NCBI RefSeq assembly: GCF_013388255.1
Contig: NZ_CP058215.1
Coordinates: 2,073,332 to 2,137,331, forward strand
Direction: 5' to 3'
DNA length: 64,000 nt
Source of the DNA: Methanolobus zinderi
GTDB lineage: Archaea > Halobacteriota > Methanosarcinia > Methanosarcinales > Methanosarcinaceae
In this document: positions 1 to 9,792 of the stretch, in pieces
Position numbering within the stretch: the first letter of the stretch is position 1
How the letters are laid out: every line of letters begins with the position of its first letter
Made by a program: the position numbers and the translations under genes
Notes under the pieces: model-generated
Databases searched by the model: none
What the model saw: the letters and a program-made list of their open reading frames with translations, nothing else
What the model was told of the DNA's origin: nothing

Positions 1-874
1 CCTCTATTCCTTCACCAATGGCACCACTTGCGACAGACTGTTCTACAAGTGTGTTGAAGATGTTCTCGGCTACAGGCTGGATCTCAGGCAAAAGAACATT
101 ATAGCCATCTATGGTTACAACAACACGGGTTCCATAGGGACTTGGAGCATTGAACATAATATCGCTGCTTACCGTCCATTCAGGATTTTCAGACATGGAC
201 ATCCGCTCATCCATATCCCAGTAATCAATACTTCTCATTTCAGGTTCAAGATCAGATTCCGAGAAATAGACCAGACCCAGGTGTTTATCGTCACCCACAT
301 ACCAGACCCCATTATCATTGATATCCGGCTTGACCTCTTTTGCGGCAGCAATCACTATTTCATTGATGTCTTCTTCTGTATGTTCAACTACCTGAGGTTC
401 CGGACTGCTCACCGTTCCTGAAAGGACGCCACTTGCAGCAGATTCCTCCACAAGTCTGATAAATATGTTATCAGCTACCGTTTCGATCTCAGATAAGGGA
501 AGATAATGACCTTCTATAGTAACATAGACCTGTTCTCCCCCGGGAGTCGGAGCTGTGAATGATGCAGAACTTAGACTGTATCCGGACTGGTCAGTCGTTT
601 CCCCTGTCATCATGATCATCGGATCATCTACATCCCAGTAATCCACACTCTTCATCTCATCCTTCAGAGGACCATTCTCCCAGAAACCTACTACTCCCAC
701 ATGGTCTTGATCCTCGCCATACCATGCAAAATCTTCAGTGAAACCGGGTTGTGCCTCTTTTCCGGCTTCGTAGACAATGGTTTTTACCTCTTCATAATTG
801 TATTCTGCTGTAGCTACAGGTACAGACAGCAAAAAAACAATAAATATAACAATACTAAATATATCAATTCTCAT
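1..874 (-). CDS. Secreted protein with two tandem copies of an unknown domain (3' end off window)
   Basis: The frame opens with an ATG at 874 and stays open to the left edge, so the C-terminus is missing (291 codons visible). The first ~23 residues are a hydrophobic signal peptide ending in a small-residue VATA site, so the mature protein should be exported. The rest is an internal duplication of about 120 residues. Each copy carries a similar series: a helix ending in AAAKE or EAGKE, a Trp-Tyr (WYG/WYV) segment, a V-D-Y-W-D or I-D-Y-W-D motif, an SxSF/F-APxP stretch, VTI(E/D)G, and an E(I)-x-V-A-(D/E)-N-I-F helix. I do not recognise the family. The duplication itself is plain in the sequence; function is unknown. 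The next gene on the same strand (the sensor kinase, 957) ends 82 bp upstream. Confidence 0.75.
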   Translation of the reverse strand, partial: MRIDIFSIVIFIVFLLSVPVATAEYNYEEVKTIVYEAGKEAQPGFTEDFAWYGEDQDHVGVVGFWENGPLKDEMKSVDYWDVDDPMIMMTGETTDQSGYSLSSASFTAPTPGGEQVYVTIEGHYLPLSEIETVADNIFIRLVEESAASGVLSGTVSSPEPQVVEHTEEDINEIVIAAAKEVKPDINDNGVWYVGDDKHLGLVYFSESDLEPEMRSIDYWDMDERMSMSENPEWTVSSDIMFNAPSPYGTRVVVTIDGYNVLLPEIQPVAENIFNTLVEQSVASGAIGEGIE

Positions 875-956
875 ATAATATTTGGTAGATTTAATTTGAT
901 ATAAAGGTTTTTAGTAAGCAGCAACACTACCAAATATACGGGAGAAATTGCAGCTA

Positions 957-3900
957 TTAGAAAAGCTTCAATTCCTGCACCAACAAATTATACTGCTTTT
1001 CAAGCTCAGGGAGTAGAGTGGAAACCTCATCCAGCCGACCATCCCTGGAAGCTTCATCCGTTTTTGCAGCTATATTGCTCAGAGCCATGGCACCGATGTT
1101 GGCTGAAGAGCCCTTTATCTTATGAGCATACCAGCTTATTTTTTCAGCATCGTTGTTCTCTATGCTCTCCCGGAGAGATCTTACCTGTCCGGGCATATCT
1201 TCAAGGAAAATACCGATCAGTTTTCTGGCAAGTTCCTCTTCACCCATTACCCTTTCAATAAGCGCATCCCTGTCAAAGACGCCGGGGGCGGACATATCAT
1301 CGGATTTCTCCTGAATTGGGCTGGAAGCTGCTTTTTCCTGCGGTATTGCAAGTCTCCACTTTTCCATTAATTGCATGAGTGACTTCAGAGAAACGGGTTT
1401 TGCGATATAGTCATCCATTCCGGCTTCCAGACATCGCTCCCGGTCTCCTTTCATGGCGTGTGCGGTCATTGCGATGACAGGAATATCATGCTTGCGGACC
1501 GCAGAATCCGGGTCTCTTATTATACGGGTAGCCTCGAATCCGTCCATCCCGGGCATCTGTACGTCCATGAAGACCAGGTCATAAGGCAACATCTCAAGGG
1601 CATTTACAGCTTCTGAACCGCTTGCCACTGTATCCACACGATAGCCGATCTTCTGGAGCATGCTCTGGGCTACTTTCTGGTTTACTATATTATCCTCTGC
1701 CAGCAATATCCTCAGACTGTAATGCTTTGCTGAGTCCGAAACTGCAGTATCACTGGAAACGGTTTCAACATCCTGTTCTTTTCTTCCCAGGACATTGGAC
1801 AATACATTGAACAATTCCGTATGTTTAACAGGCTTTGTCAGATGAGCTTCAAAGTATCTCTTTCCCGGATTCCGGATATCAGGGTGTTGTCCCAGAGAAC
1901 TTAACATGATAAGATCGGTGTCCGCTATCTTCTCATCAGACTTGATGATTCTTGCAACGGTCGCCCCGTCCATACCCGGCATATGCATGTCCAGTATCAC
2001 GGTCTGGAAAGGATTTTCATCATCGAGGGCACGGTAGATGGCCTGTAATGCCGTCGGACCGTCCACTGCCTCTTCTACAGTTGCACCCCATGAAAACAAT
2101 CGCTTATAAAGGATCTCACGGTTTGTGGCATTATCATCCACGATCAGGATCCTGGCACCTTTGACCTCTTCGGTATTTGTCTCCTTTCGGTCTGATCGAC
2201 CCTGTTTCTCCAGACTTACCGTAAACCAGAACTCAGAACCTTTGCCTTCTTCACTTTCAACACCCATGTTGCCACCCATCATCTCAACAAGTTGTTTGGA
2301 GATGGTGAGCCCAAGCCCTGTACCACCGTACTTGCGTGTCGTGGAATTATCCAGCTGACTGAACTTATCGAAGATGAGATCCATTTTCTCCCCGGATATA
2401 CCAATACCCGTATCCTTTACAGAGAAACGCAGTGTGGCTTCAGAATCGGTCTGGGACTCAAGGGTCACATGCACGACCACCTCACCCTCGTCCGTGAATT
2501 TGACCGCATTTCCGGCCAGGTTGGTGAGTATCTGCTGCAGACGTCCGGGATCACCACGAACACAGACAGGAACATCAGGAGCCGCAGCACATATGAATTC
2601 AAGCTGCTTTTCATGGGCCTTGATGGATATAATGGAGGCAAAGTCATCCAGCACACTTTGCAGGTCAAAACCTACAGTTTCCATTTCGACCTTACCGGCC
2701 TCTATCTTTGAGAAATCAAGGATATCATTGATGATATCAAGAAGGGATTCCCCGCTTACCCTGACAGTCTCGGCATAGTGCCTCTGCTCGTCGGTAAGTT
2801 CGGTATCCAGCAGCAGCCCTGTCATGCCGATCACACCGTTCATGGGGGTTCTGATCTCATGGGACATGTTTGCCAGGAATTCACTTTTTGCCCTTGTGGC
2901 CTCCTCGGCTCGTATCAGAGCAATATCAAGTTCCCTGTTCTTCTTTTCCAGCTCATGTGCGTATGTGAGCAGTTTCTCTTCTGCGAGTTTGCTTTCGGTA
3001 ACATCCTGCACCATACCTACAGAGCGAATAACATTTCCGCTGGAATCCCTTTCATGGATACATTTTTCCTGAACATAGCGTACCTCTCCGGTATCCCTGC
3101 GGATGACACGATGATCAACACTGTAGTATTCTTCTTCATGATCCAATGAATCAGAATAGGCATCGTCCACAATTCTGCGGTCATCTGGATGTACGCATTG
3201 CAGAAAAGCCTCATAAGTTGCCTCGAATTCCTGGGGTTTGAGCCCGAATATCCGATATACTTCATCAGACCATGTGAGACGGTCCTCAGCCACATCCAGC
3301 GTCCAGCTTCCGACATGAGCGATCTCCTGGGATCTGGCAAGGGATGCCTCACTTTCCCTCAATGCATCTTCGGTCCTTTTGCGCTCGGTAATATCGCGTG
3401 AGACACCGAGAATACCGATGAAATCCTCGCTTTCGTTATACATCCCGGAGATAGTAACTTCCGTCCATACGGTAGAACCATCCTTACAGGGCTGTTCAAG
3501 CTGGAATCGTTGTGATGGGAACAGTTCACCCTGTGAAACCGCTTTCCGGGCTAACTCCATTCCTTTGACATAATGATGCAGGGAATTAGGAGCCAGGATT
3601 TCATCGGGCTTTTGTCGCATTACCTCCTCAGGCTTGTAGCCACGAAGTTTTTCAACAGAGGGACTTACATACGTAAACCTGCCTTCCTGATCCATTGTCC
3701 ATATTACATCCGAGGAATTATCAGCCAGAAGTCTGTGTCGCTCCTCGCTCTCCCTGAGAAGTTCTTCGGCGCGTTTGCGATCTGTTATATCCGATAGAAT
3801 AAGAGTAAGACCGATTACATTGTCTTCTGAATCCTTAAGAGGACTATACAGGTTTGAATACCAGCGCCTGTTGTGTGAGCTCTCACCATATTCCTCGATG

Positions 3901-5114
3901 AGTGTAAATGCCTCACCTGCAAGTGCACGATCGAAATTTTCCTGCGCTTTTTTGCGGTCATCGGGGTCTGTGATGTAATCCAGCATGCAGTCTCCGGTTT
4001 CAATCCTGGAACCCCAGATATTCTTCATTGTAGCCTGATGATTTTTGTTGAAAGCAAGATAACAATAATCCCTGTCAAGGGCGAATATCACTACATTTTC
4101 AGGGCTTTCGATCAGGCCTTGCAGAACATTATAAGCCTGACGATATTTTTCCTCACTCTGTTGCAGGGCTTCTTCAGCCTTTTTCTCTTCTACGGCATTC
4201 CAGACCGAATCCATTAGCAGGGTCAGTTGCAGTACATCGTTGTCATTATAATCCGATTCCTTGTTCGCAACAGCTACAACAGCAACTATCTTTCCGTTTT
4301 TGAAAACAGGCACGGTCATATATTTATATAGCTCAACATGACCTTCAGGGTAACCTTTTTTCAATGGGTTATCAGCCTGGAAATCATTTACTATGATCGG
4401 CCTGCGCTGTCTGACGGCCTCTCCCCATATGCCGGTATCCTCCAGTTTATAGATTGTCTGGGGTTCGACAATTGCGCACTCCTCCATAACATCCTTTGAC
4501 CAGGTATTGAGGCTGAATTCCTTTTTATACTCGTCATAATAATAGATGTAACCGATCTTGCTTTGAGTGAGTTTTATCGCTTCATCAAGTGCGAAATCAA
4601 GAAAGTCCTGAATTGAACCGGAATCGTATTGCAGAATTGAGACAAGGCTTCTTAATCGTTCATCTCCGTTACGAAGCTCGTCCTTGGCTCTTTTGCGCTC
4701 ACTTATATCCGTGGTTATACCTTCCACATGTGAGGGTTTATTGTTCATGTCATAGACAATTTCAGAGTATTCATGTACCCATAGAATACTGTTATCAGGC
4801 CTTAGCACACGATATTCAACCGAAGCATGGCCAACGCTTTCTCTTTGTTTTGCAGCATATTCTACTTTATCCATATCATCAGGATGGACTGATCCGTCCC
4901 AGAGACCATTATTGCCCATGACCTGCCGGAGATCAAGGTCAAAACTGTTACCTGAAGAAACACGGATGTCAAGTAGCTTAAGATCGGGAAAAGTTGCGGA
5001 CCAGACGATCGCATCCATCGATCGGAGGAAAATATCCTGAAAACGCCGTTTATCTGTAGTATCAATGTTCCTGAATTCCGACACACTACCACCCGTAAAA
5101 TTTTGTTTTGTCAA
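957..5114 (-). CDS. Multi-PAS/GAF hybrid sensor histidine kinase with two receivers and an HPt domain
   Basis: A 1385-residue soluble phosphorelay protein with no obvious membrane segment. Order: PAS/PAC (about 20-140), GAF (about 165-315), three more PAS/PAC units (about 325-455, 460-590, 595-715), HisKA with the [10 protein letters not shown] box (phospho-accepting His752), HATPase with the DTGIGI and GGTGLGL boxes, receiver 1 (LDMHMPG, Asp1042), receiver 2 (MDVQMPG, Asp1184) and a C-terminal HPt (YAHKIKGSS, His1331). All four phospho-residues are present, so a complete His-Asp-His-Asp relay can be drawn, as in ArcB/BarA-type kinases. The GAF and PAS sensors suggest a small-molecule, redox or light signal inside the cell; which one cannot be told. 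It is divergent from a FilR1-type regulator 270 bp away, a plausible output partner. No output effector domain is attached. Confidence 0.92.
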   Translation of the reverse strand: MTKQNFTGGSVSEFRNIDTTDKRRFQDIFLRSMDAIVWSATFPDLKLLDIRVSSGNSFDLDLRQVMGNNGLWDGSVHPDDMDKVEYAAKQRESVGHASVEYRVLRPDNSILWVHEYSEIVYDMNNKPSHVEGITTDISERKRAKDELRNGDERLRSLVSILQYDSGSIQDFLDFALDEAIKLTQSKIGYIYYYDEYKKEFSLNTWSKDVMEECAIVEPQTIYKLEDTGIWGEAVRQRRPIIVNDFQADNPLKKGYPEGHVELYKYMTVPVFKNGKIVAVVAVANKESDYNDNDVLQLTLLMDSVWNAVEEKKAEEALQQSEEKYRQAYNVLQGLIESPENVVIFALDRDYCYLAFNKNHQATMKNIWGSRIETGDCMLDYITDPDDRKKAQENFDRALAGEAFTLIEEYGESSHNRRWYSNLYSPLKDSEDNVIGLTLILSDITDRKRAEELLRESEERHRLLADNSSDVIWTMDQEGRFTYVSPSVEKLRGYKPEEVMRQKPDEILAPNSLHHYVKGMELARKAVSQGELFPSQRFQLEQPCKDGSTVWTEVTISGMYNESEDFIGILGVSRDITERKRTEDALRESEASLARSQEIAHVGSWTLDVAEDRLTWSDEVYRIFGLKPQEFEATYEAFLQCVHPDDRRIVDDAYSDSLDHEEEYYSVDHRVIRRDTGEVRYVQEKCIHERDSSGNVIRSVGMVQDVTESKLAEEKLLTYAHELEKKNRELDIALIRAEEATRAKSEFLANMSHEIRTPMNGVIGMTGLLLDTELTDEQRHYAETVRVSGESLLDIINDILDFSKIEAGKVEMETVGFDLQSVLDDFASIISIKAHEKQLEFICAAAPDVPVCVRGDPGRLQQILTNLAGNAVKFTDEGEVVVHVTLESQTDSEATLRFSVKDTGIGISGEKMDLIFDKFSQLDNSTTRKYGGTGLGLTISKQLVEMMGGNMGVESEEGKGSEFWFTVSLEKQGRSDRKETNTEEVKGARILIVDDNATNREILYKRLFSWGATVEEAVDGPTALQAIYRALDDENPFQTVILDMHMPGMDGATVARIIKSDEKIADTDLIMLSSLGQHPDIRNPGKRYFEAHLTKPVKHTELFNVLSNVLGRKEQDVETVSSDTAVSDSAKHYSLRILLAEDNIVNQKVAQSMLQKIGYRVDTVASGSEAVNALEMLPYDLVFMDVQMPGMDGFEATRIIRDPDSAVRKHDIPVIAMTAHAMKGDRERCLEAGMDDYIAKPVSLKSLMQLMEKWRLAIPQEKAASSPIQEKSDDMSAPGVFDRDALIERVMGEEELARKLIGIFLEDMPGQVRSLRESIENNDAEKISWYAHKIKGSSANIGAMALSNIAAKTDEASRDGRLDEVSTLLPELEKQYNLLVQELKLF

Positions 5115-5384
5115 TGTTACACCCTTCCTTTTTCAGCAGGACCATAGACACATACAAAAAATATAACTATATCCAATAAAATTTTATTGAAGCATTTTTA
5201 TATAATGTTGTTGTGTGTGTGATGATACTATATAAAAATACTCATTCCAATAATATATTAAAATATTAACTATAGTAATTAATTTCCGCAAGTTATATTT
5301 ACTAAAGTTACTTCTTGTAAATACCGATCTTTTTATCGGGACCACTGATACAAAAAGGAAATCTTTTCGCAGGAGTTGTACAAC
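5115..5384. promoter_or_regulatory. Divergent AT-rich promoter region between kinase and regulator
   Basis: This 270 bp spacer is very AT-rich and holds several TATA-like boxes, for example TTTTATATAA near 5197-5206 and ACTATATAAAAA near 5228-5239, which could serve the leftward kinase and the rightward regulator respectively. A ribosome-binding AGGAG sits at 5371-5375, 9 nt before the regulator's ATG. Exact start sites cannot be read. Confidence 0.4.
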
Positions 5385-6170
5385 ATGAAGAAACCGTTGC
5401 TTGATGTAGTGTTTGCATCCGACAAAAGAAAAAATATACTCCTGTTACTCCAGGATGGTCCCAGAGAAATGGAAGAGCTTCTGAAATCAATTGATACAAG
5501 CAGACAGGCATTACTCCCGCAAATAAAGATACTTGAAGACCATTATCTTATAAGTCGGTCGGATGACTCCTATGATCTGACCTCAGTGGGAAAGTTAGTG
5601 TTTGATGAAATTTTCCGTTTACTGAGTACCATTGAGGTCTTTGATGGCAATACCGACTACTGGGGAAGTCACAACCTCGATTTTATACCCCCACATCTGC
5701 TTAAAAGAATAAAGGAGATGGGGAAATGCGAGCAGGTAAAGCTCTCACTTACGGAGTCATATCAATTGAACCAGGATGTGGTCGAAACCACCTTCATCTC
5801 AGAAAACTTCTTTGTCATTACTTCCTTTTTTCACCCCGATTATCCAAGGGTTTTCCATGAAATGACCAGTGAAAAGGTTACCGTAAATATAATCGTTCAT
5901 AAAGATGTCTTTGAAAAGATACAAAAAGACCACAGGGAACATTTCCAGAAACTCATAGACGGCGGATATTTCAAACTCTATGTTTACCCGGAAAAAATGG
6001 GTTTCCAGGTTATTGCACACAACGACTATCTTCTGCTACTGCGCCTGCTAACAAAAGAGGAAGAAGTCGATATCAAGCACATGCTATGCTCCAATCCCGA
6101 AGCTCTTGAATGGGCAACGGAGCTCTTTGATCATTATCGCAAAGATGCTGCTCCGGTAAGCAAGCTCTAG
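5385..6170 (+). CDS. Winged-helix transcriptional regulator, FilR1/DUF1724 type
   Basis: 261 residues. Residues ~1-80 form an ArsR-like winged helix (LLQDGPREMEELL, then LPQIKILEDHYLI), and the remainder matches the middle domain of methanogen FilR1-type regulators (the segment ending in a KVTVNIIVHKDVF strand and the DYLLLLRLL strand). This architecture is common in Methanosarcinales and is used to control methanogenesis and catabolic genes. I chose the ATG at 5385 over the in-frame TTG at 5376 because AGGAG at 5371-5375 is well spaced for it and would be too close to the TTG. It lacks a receiver domain, so any link with the neighbouring hybrid kinase would have to go through its middle domain or an unseen intermediate. 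It stops with TAG. Confidence 0.8.
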   Translation: MKKPLLDVVFASDKRKNILLLLQDGPREMEELLKSIDTSRQALLPQIKILEDHYLISRSDDSYDLTSVGKLVFDEIFRLLSTIEVFDGNTDYWGSHNLDFIPPHLLKRIKEMGKCEQVKLSLTESYQLNQDVVETTFISENFFVITSFFHPDYPRVFHEMTSEKVTVNIIVHKDVFEKIQKDHREHFQKLIDGGYFKLYVYPEKMGFQVIAHNDYLLLLRLLTKEEEVDIKHMLCSNPEALEWATELFDHYRKDAAPVSKL

Positions 6171-6191
6171 ATATAAAAATTTGAAAACTGG

Positions 6192-6276
6192 TGCGGGAGG
6201 TGCGATTCGAACGCACGAACTCCTACGAGACAGGGTCCTAAGCCCTGCGCCTTTGGCCAGGCTGGGCAACCCCCGC
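6192..6276 (-). tRNA. tRNA-Leu (anticodon UAG)
   Basis: 85 nt cloverleaf on the minus strand: acceptor GCGGGGG pairing with CTCCCGC (one G-U), discriminator A, D-arm region AGCCTGGCCAAAGGC, anticodon stem CAGGG/CCCTG with loop CTTAGGA giving anticodon UAG, a long variable arm expected for Leu, and GTTCGAATC in the T-loop. CCA is not encoded. It decodes CUA/CUG codons. Confidence 0.95.
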
Positions 6277-6434
6277 ACAGACGGATGATAAACACTGCTA
6301 ACTGGGATTGTTCACATATTAAGATTGCGCATCTGCATAACAATATCGATAAAAAGAGTGTGCACTTTCAGACTAGGAAATGCCCGAAGATATACACGAC
6401 GAACATTGCGAGTATGAAGAATTTTACGATTAAC

Positions 6435-8031
6435 GGGGTGTAGGGGTAGAGAAAGCCCAGGTTCTTCAGACCTGGGATGAATCGTACCCCACTGGTTTTT
6501 GATTAACTCATCGTAACAACGTTCAACTACTCCATCTATCGAAAAAAGCAAACACTCAAAGTAACATTAAAATAATAAGAAATCAATATATTGTTGTTGT
6601 TTTTAGGTGAATGTATGGTCCGAAAAGAAGATCAGAACTGTAGAAATCTCAGGTTTTCTATTCATCCAACTCCTGAACAAGAAGCAAAGTTGGAAGAAAC
6701 AATGGAAACCTGCAGAAGACTATGGAACGATTTGCTTTCAAGCAGAGTTGAACTGTTTGATGTATATGGACTATATCCGGATTCAAGACTACTCGAAAAA
6801 CAACTCAAATTTTATGAATATACTAATAATATACATTCTCAAGTAAGATTAAATGTGTTTGAAAGAGTACAACAGGCATATTTCAAGTTTCTAGATGATA
6901 TCAAGAACGGTAGACTTAAAGGAAGTAAACCAAAACGAGGCACTTTTGTTAAGAGAGAAGACGTTCCTGTGGGAAAGCTGTCGTATTCGATCCCATCTAA
7001 AAATAGCTCAAAATTCATTCAATATGATGGTATCCTGCCCAGAGGACATCCAAAATTCAAGGGAAAGGAAGGCTACCATAGTTTCACCTATAAACAATAT
7101 GGAAATGGATGGAAACTAACTGGAAACAAACTGTTTTTGTCAAAGATAACCAGTAAAAATGATCTGATCAAGATCGATATCAATAATGATATTATTCAGG
7201 GCAGACCAAAGACCTGTACCATAAAAAAAGAAGGAAATAAATGGTTTGCTTTTGTAACAGTAGAAATTCCTGATAATCCTGGACCAATTATACCAGTAAC
7301 CATGATAGGTATCGATCTTGGTCTTGAATCATTAATAGCAACATCAGATGGTGAGTTCATCGAACCACCTGAGTTGTTCAGAGAAGCAGAGAAAAGGTTA
7401 GCTATCGAACAAAGAAAACTTGCAAGAATGGAATATGGTTCCCAGAACTACCGAAAGCAAAAGAAAAAAGTGAACAGGATTCACAGAAAAATCGCAAAGG
7501 CAAGAAACCATTTCTCACATTGTTTAAGCAAGATGCTTGTTGGGAAGTACGACCTGATAGTATTCGAAAACCTGAAAATTAAAAACCTTGTCAAAAACTC
7601 AAGACTAGCCAAGTCTATCCATGATGCAGGATGGTCAAGGATTGTCCAGCATACTGAGTACAAGGCTGCTGAGAAAGGAAAGACAGTTGAAAAGGTTGAT
7701 CCCAAGAATACTTCTCAGATATGTTCGGTATGTGGAAAGAAGAAGAAGACAAAACTAAAATTAGCAGATAGGGTGTTTGAGTGTGAGCATTGTAAATCTT
7801 CTTTAAACAGAGATATCAACGCTGCGGTCAACATCCTCAGGAAATCTAAAGCATACAAGGATACCGTGAGGCTCGCGGGAATTAACGGCTGTGAAGTTGG
7901 AACCACTACAACCAGTTCTGTAACTGGGTTGCAAGTTCCGACGATGAATCAGCAATTGCTCAACCTTGTACAAGGTAGAGACTTCTTAAGGGTTCAATAG
8001 AACCCAACGACTTTAGTCGTTGGAGTAGTCA
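6435..8031 (+). mobile_element. IS200/IS605-superfamily element carrying only tnpB (IS1341-like), copy 1
   Basis: The ends were set by comparison with the second element in this window (55497-56753). Left end: a shared block GGGGTGTAGGGGTAGAGAA from 6435, followed by a hairpin (CCCAGGT/ACCTGGG) and GGATGAATCGTACCC. Right end: a perfect hairpin CCAACGACT/AGTCGTTGG at 8004-8023 and the shared terminus ending AGTCA at 8031. No terminal inverted repeats or target duplication are seen, as expected for this superfamily. The base pairs before the left end read TTAAC, a candidate target motif. No tnpA is present, so movement would need a Y1 transposase in trans. Borders rest on a two-sequence comparison and are good to a few bases. 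Confidence 0.82.
6615..8000 (+). CDS. tnpB: TnpB RNA-guided nuclease (IS605 OrfB family)
   Basis: 461 residues from the ATG at 6615, which has AGGTGA 4 nt upstream; the TTG at 6591 is less likely. N-terminal helix-turn-helix-like segment (RFSIHPTPEQEAKLEE), then the RuvC-like core: catalytic Asp in IGIDLGLESL, Glu in IVFENLKIKNL, and a C-terminal zinc ribbon (CSVCGK ... CEHCK) followed by the third acidic residue in NRDINAAVNIL. All catalytic and zinc residues are intact, so it should be active. Family members are guided by an RNA made from the 3' end of the gene and the right end to cut DNA next to a short target motif, which favours retention of the element. It ends with a TAG just before the right-end hairpin. 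Confidence 0.93.
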   Translation: MVRKEDQNCRNLRFSIHPTPEQEAKLEETMETCRRLWNDLLSSRVELFDVYGLYPDSRLLEKQLKFYEYTNNIHSQVRLNVFERVQQAYFKFLDDIKNGRLKGSKPKRGTFVKREDVPVGKLSYSIPSKNSSKFIQYDGILPRGHPKFKGKEGYHSFTYKQYGNGWKLTGNKLFLSKITSKNDLIKIDINNDIIQGRPKTCTIKKEGNKWFAFVTVEIPDNPGPIIPVTMIGIDLGLESLIATSDGEFIEPPELFREAEKRLAIEQRKLARMEYGSQNYRKQKKKVNRIHRKIAKARNHFSHCLSKMLVGKYDLIVFENLKIKNLVKNSRLAKSIHDAGWSRIVQHTEYKAAEKGKTVEKVDPKNTSQICSVCGKKKKTKLKLADRVFECEHCKSSLNRDINAAVNILRKSKAYKDTVRLAGINGCEVGTTTTSSVTGLQVPTMNQQLLNLVQGRDFLRVQ

Positions 8032-8048
8032 GTAAATTGTTCATGGTA
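7900..8048 (+). ncRNA. Candidate omega (reRNA) guide RNA of tnpB element 1
   Basis: By analogy with characterised TnpB systems the RNA scaffold comes from the 3' part of tnpB plus the right end, and the guide is the flanking DNA. The right-end hairpin CCAACGACT/AGTCGTTGG (8004-8023) and the tail GAGTAGTCA are conserved with element 2, with paired changes in the stem. The guide would begin at 8032 with GTAAATTGTTCATGG. The 5' limit given here is approximate. Confidence 0.45.
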
Positions 8049-8135
8049 TCACAGTAAAATATAATCATATCCTATAAAAGCATTACCAGAATCAGCAGAC
8101 CCTCATGATTAAAAATTAATAACGCTGCGGGACTG

Positions 8136-8428
8136 TCATCGATGGAATATCAGACCTCTGTGGTCCAGTACCCTGTAGAAACGGACCTTCAGAAAATCGG
8201 TGATCACAAAGGCTACAAGGGCATAGATCCATATGAATCCGGCTAATTTCCAGCCGATAGGATTTATGTAGAAGCCATACACCGCAACCAGTGTTGCAAG
8301 GAACTTTGTTACCACAGCAGACCAGAAGAGGATTCCTGCAGGCTTGATAGACCAGAAAGGACCCCTGGTGCGTGCCAGAAAGATCGTCAGGTGGCCTGCT
8401 ATGGCCAGCTTTAAGAAGATGAAGGACT
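8136..8428 (-). pseudogene. C-terminal remnant of a P-type proton-efflux ATPase
   Basis: Reading leftward from about 8428 there is an open stretch of ~96 codons to a TGA at 8136-8138 with no start. It encodes LKLAIAGHLTIFLARTRGPF, WSIKPAGILF, then INPIGWKLAGFIW and ends near VRFYRVLD. This pattern is the last transmembrane hairpin and tail of plasma-membrane-type (PMA-like) proton ATPases. The catalytic DKTGT domain and everything upstream are absent, and the reading begins right after the stop of the APC permease at 8433. It is therefore a truncated relic left by a deletion. It lies 104 bp from the right end of the tnpB element, but nothing shows that the element caused the loss. Confidence 0.75.
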
Positions 8429-8432
8429 ATAA

Positions 8433-9755
8433 TTATCTGTTATTCTTATGTATCTTTTTTATTCCCCGGCCTGTAATATTTCTGTAAACAGCTTCCACCG
8501 CAAAGGATGAGACAACCATCACGATCAATATCCATATGGAATTGAAGGATACGGAAACAGTATGCCATATCAACGCAATGAGAGCTACGATACAGACAAA
8601 CACTCCCGTAGCAGACAGAACCCTTGAACTGTTAGTCTTTCTGGAAAGTACCAGGTTTGCAGCATTAACACCGGCAAATATCAGTAAAAAGCCGGCGCTT
8701 CCCATTATGGAGATACTTGAAAGATCGAATATATTCGCTATGATTAAAGTGAAAATACTGGTTATAAGCAGTCCTTCAACCGGGCGGTTCCATATCTTTT
8801 TCTCAAGTGATGGAGGCAATTCACCATCCTTGGCAATGATATAGCTTACCCGGGAAGCTCCGTAGAGTGTTGCATTGATCGCAGAGGCAGTCGACAGAAG
8901 TGCCGCCACCGCAATTAAACTGAAACCGATATTTCCCATGAAGGGTTTCGCTGCAACCGCCAGTGCGTAATCCTTTGCCTGCACGATAGTATCAACTGAC
9001 ACATTGCCCACGGTCACTATTGCTATCAGAACATACAGGATAATAACAAAAACAACTGCAGTATAATATGCACGTGGAAGTGTCTTCCCCGGATCTTCCA
9101 CGTCCTTTGCCGTGTTTGCTATAAGCTCGAATCCTTCGTATGCAAGGAAAATGATCATACCCCCTGCCAGAAGCTGCAGAGGACCGGATCCTGCAAGCGA
9201 GAATAATTGTTGCGAACCGACACCCCTTATACCGAAGGCTATGAATGTTATCAGTATGGCAAGTTTGAAACCGACTATCCATTCTTCAGCCTTGCCTACA
9301 ACCCTGGAGCCGATTATATTCAGGGAAGTAAGAAGAATCACTACACCACTTATGAGTACATGTTTCATAAGGGTCTGGGCCGAGGCCGGGAAGAAAACAG
9401 ATCCGTAACTTCCAAATGCATAGGCATACAGGGATAACATAACAACGTAACTCAGCCACAGCAGGACATTCATTCCACCGGTCAGTATACCCTCACCGAA
9501 TGCCTGGTTCAGAAATTCCACGGTTCCACCTTCTGAAGGGAACTTTACTGACAGCTTTGCGTAGGAATAAGAGGTCACCAGTGCCACCATTCCCGCCATA
9601 AAAAATGCAATCGGAGTAGCTTTACCGCTGAGCTGGACTGCAATACCAAGGACTGCGAATATTCCTCCCCCGACCATTCCACCGATACCTATTGAAACCG
9701 AAGATAGGTACCCAATTCTTCCCCCGGAACGGGATTGACCACTGGCAGATGTCAC
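8433..9755 (-). CDS. APC-superfamily amino acid permease (paralog 1)
   Basis: 440 residues with about 12 hydrophobic helices. The N-terminal signature GIGGMVGGGIFAVLG is the helix-1 motif of APC amino acid/cation transporters, and LAYEGFELIANTAKDVEDP, with the DP-x-KTLPRA that follows, is the conserved TM6-loop region. It should carry an amino acid or related solute across the membrane; the substrate cannot be told. It lies 37 bp downstream of a paralog on the same strand (9793-11085), and the two share the same motifs throughout, so they arose by tandem duplication. The C-terminus is basic (GRGIKKIHKNNR), as in the paralog. Confidence 0.88.
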   Translation of the reverse strand: MTSASGQSRSGGRIGYLSSVSIGIGGMVGGGIFAVLGIAVQLSGKATPIAFFMAGMVALVTSYSYAKLSVKFPSEGGTVEFLNQAFGEGILTGGMNVLLWLSYVVMLSLYAYAFGSYGSVFFPASAQTLMKHVLISGVVILLTSLNIIGSRVVGKAEEWIVGFKLAILITFIAFGIRGVGSQQLFSLAGSGPLQLLAGGMIIFLAYEGFELIANTAKDVEDPGKTLPRAYYTAVVFVIILYVLIAIVTVGNVSVDTIVQAKDYALAVAAKPFMGNIGFSLIAVAALLSTASAINATLYGASRVSYIIAKDGELPPSLEKKIWNRPVEGLLITSIFTLIIANIFDLSSISIMGSAGFLLIFAGVNAANLVLSRKTNSSRVLSATGVFVCIVALIALIWHTVSVSFNSIWILIVMVVSSFAVEAVYRNITGRGIKKIHKNNR

Positions 9756-9792
9756 AAATCATCACTCCACTGATATTATGCTAAAGAGACAG

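Noticed and set aside
6312..6551. 79-codon minus-strand ORF across the left end of tnpB element 1
   Set aside because: Covers the conserved element end and its hairpin; sequence is explained by the element and shows no protein-like pattern.
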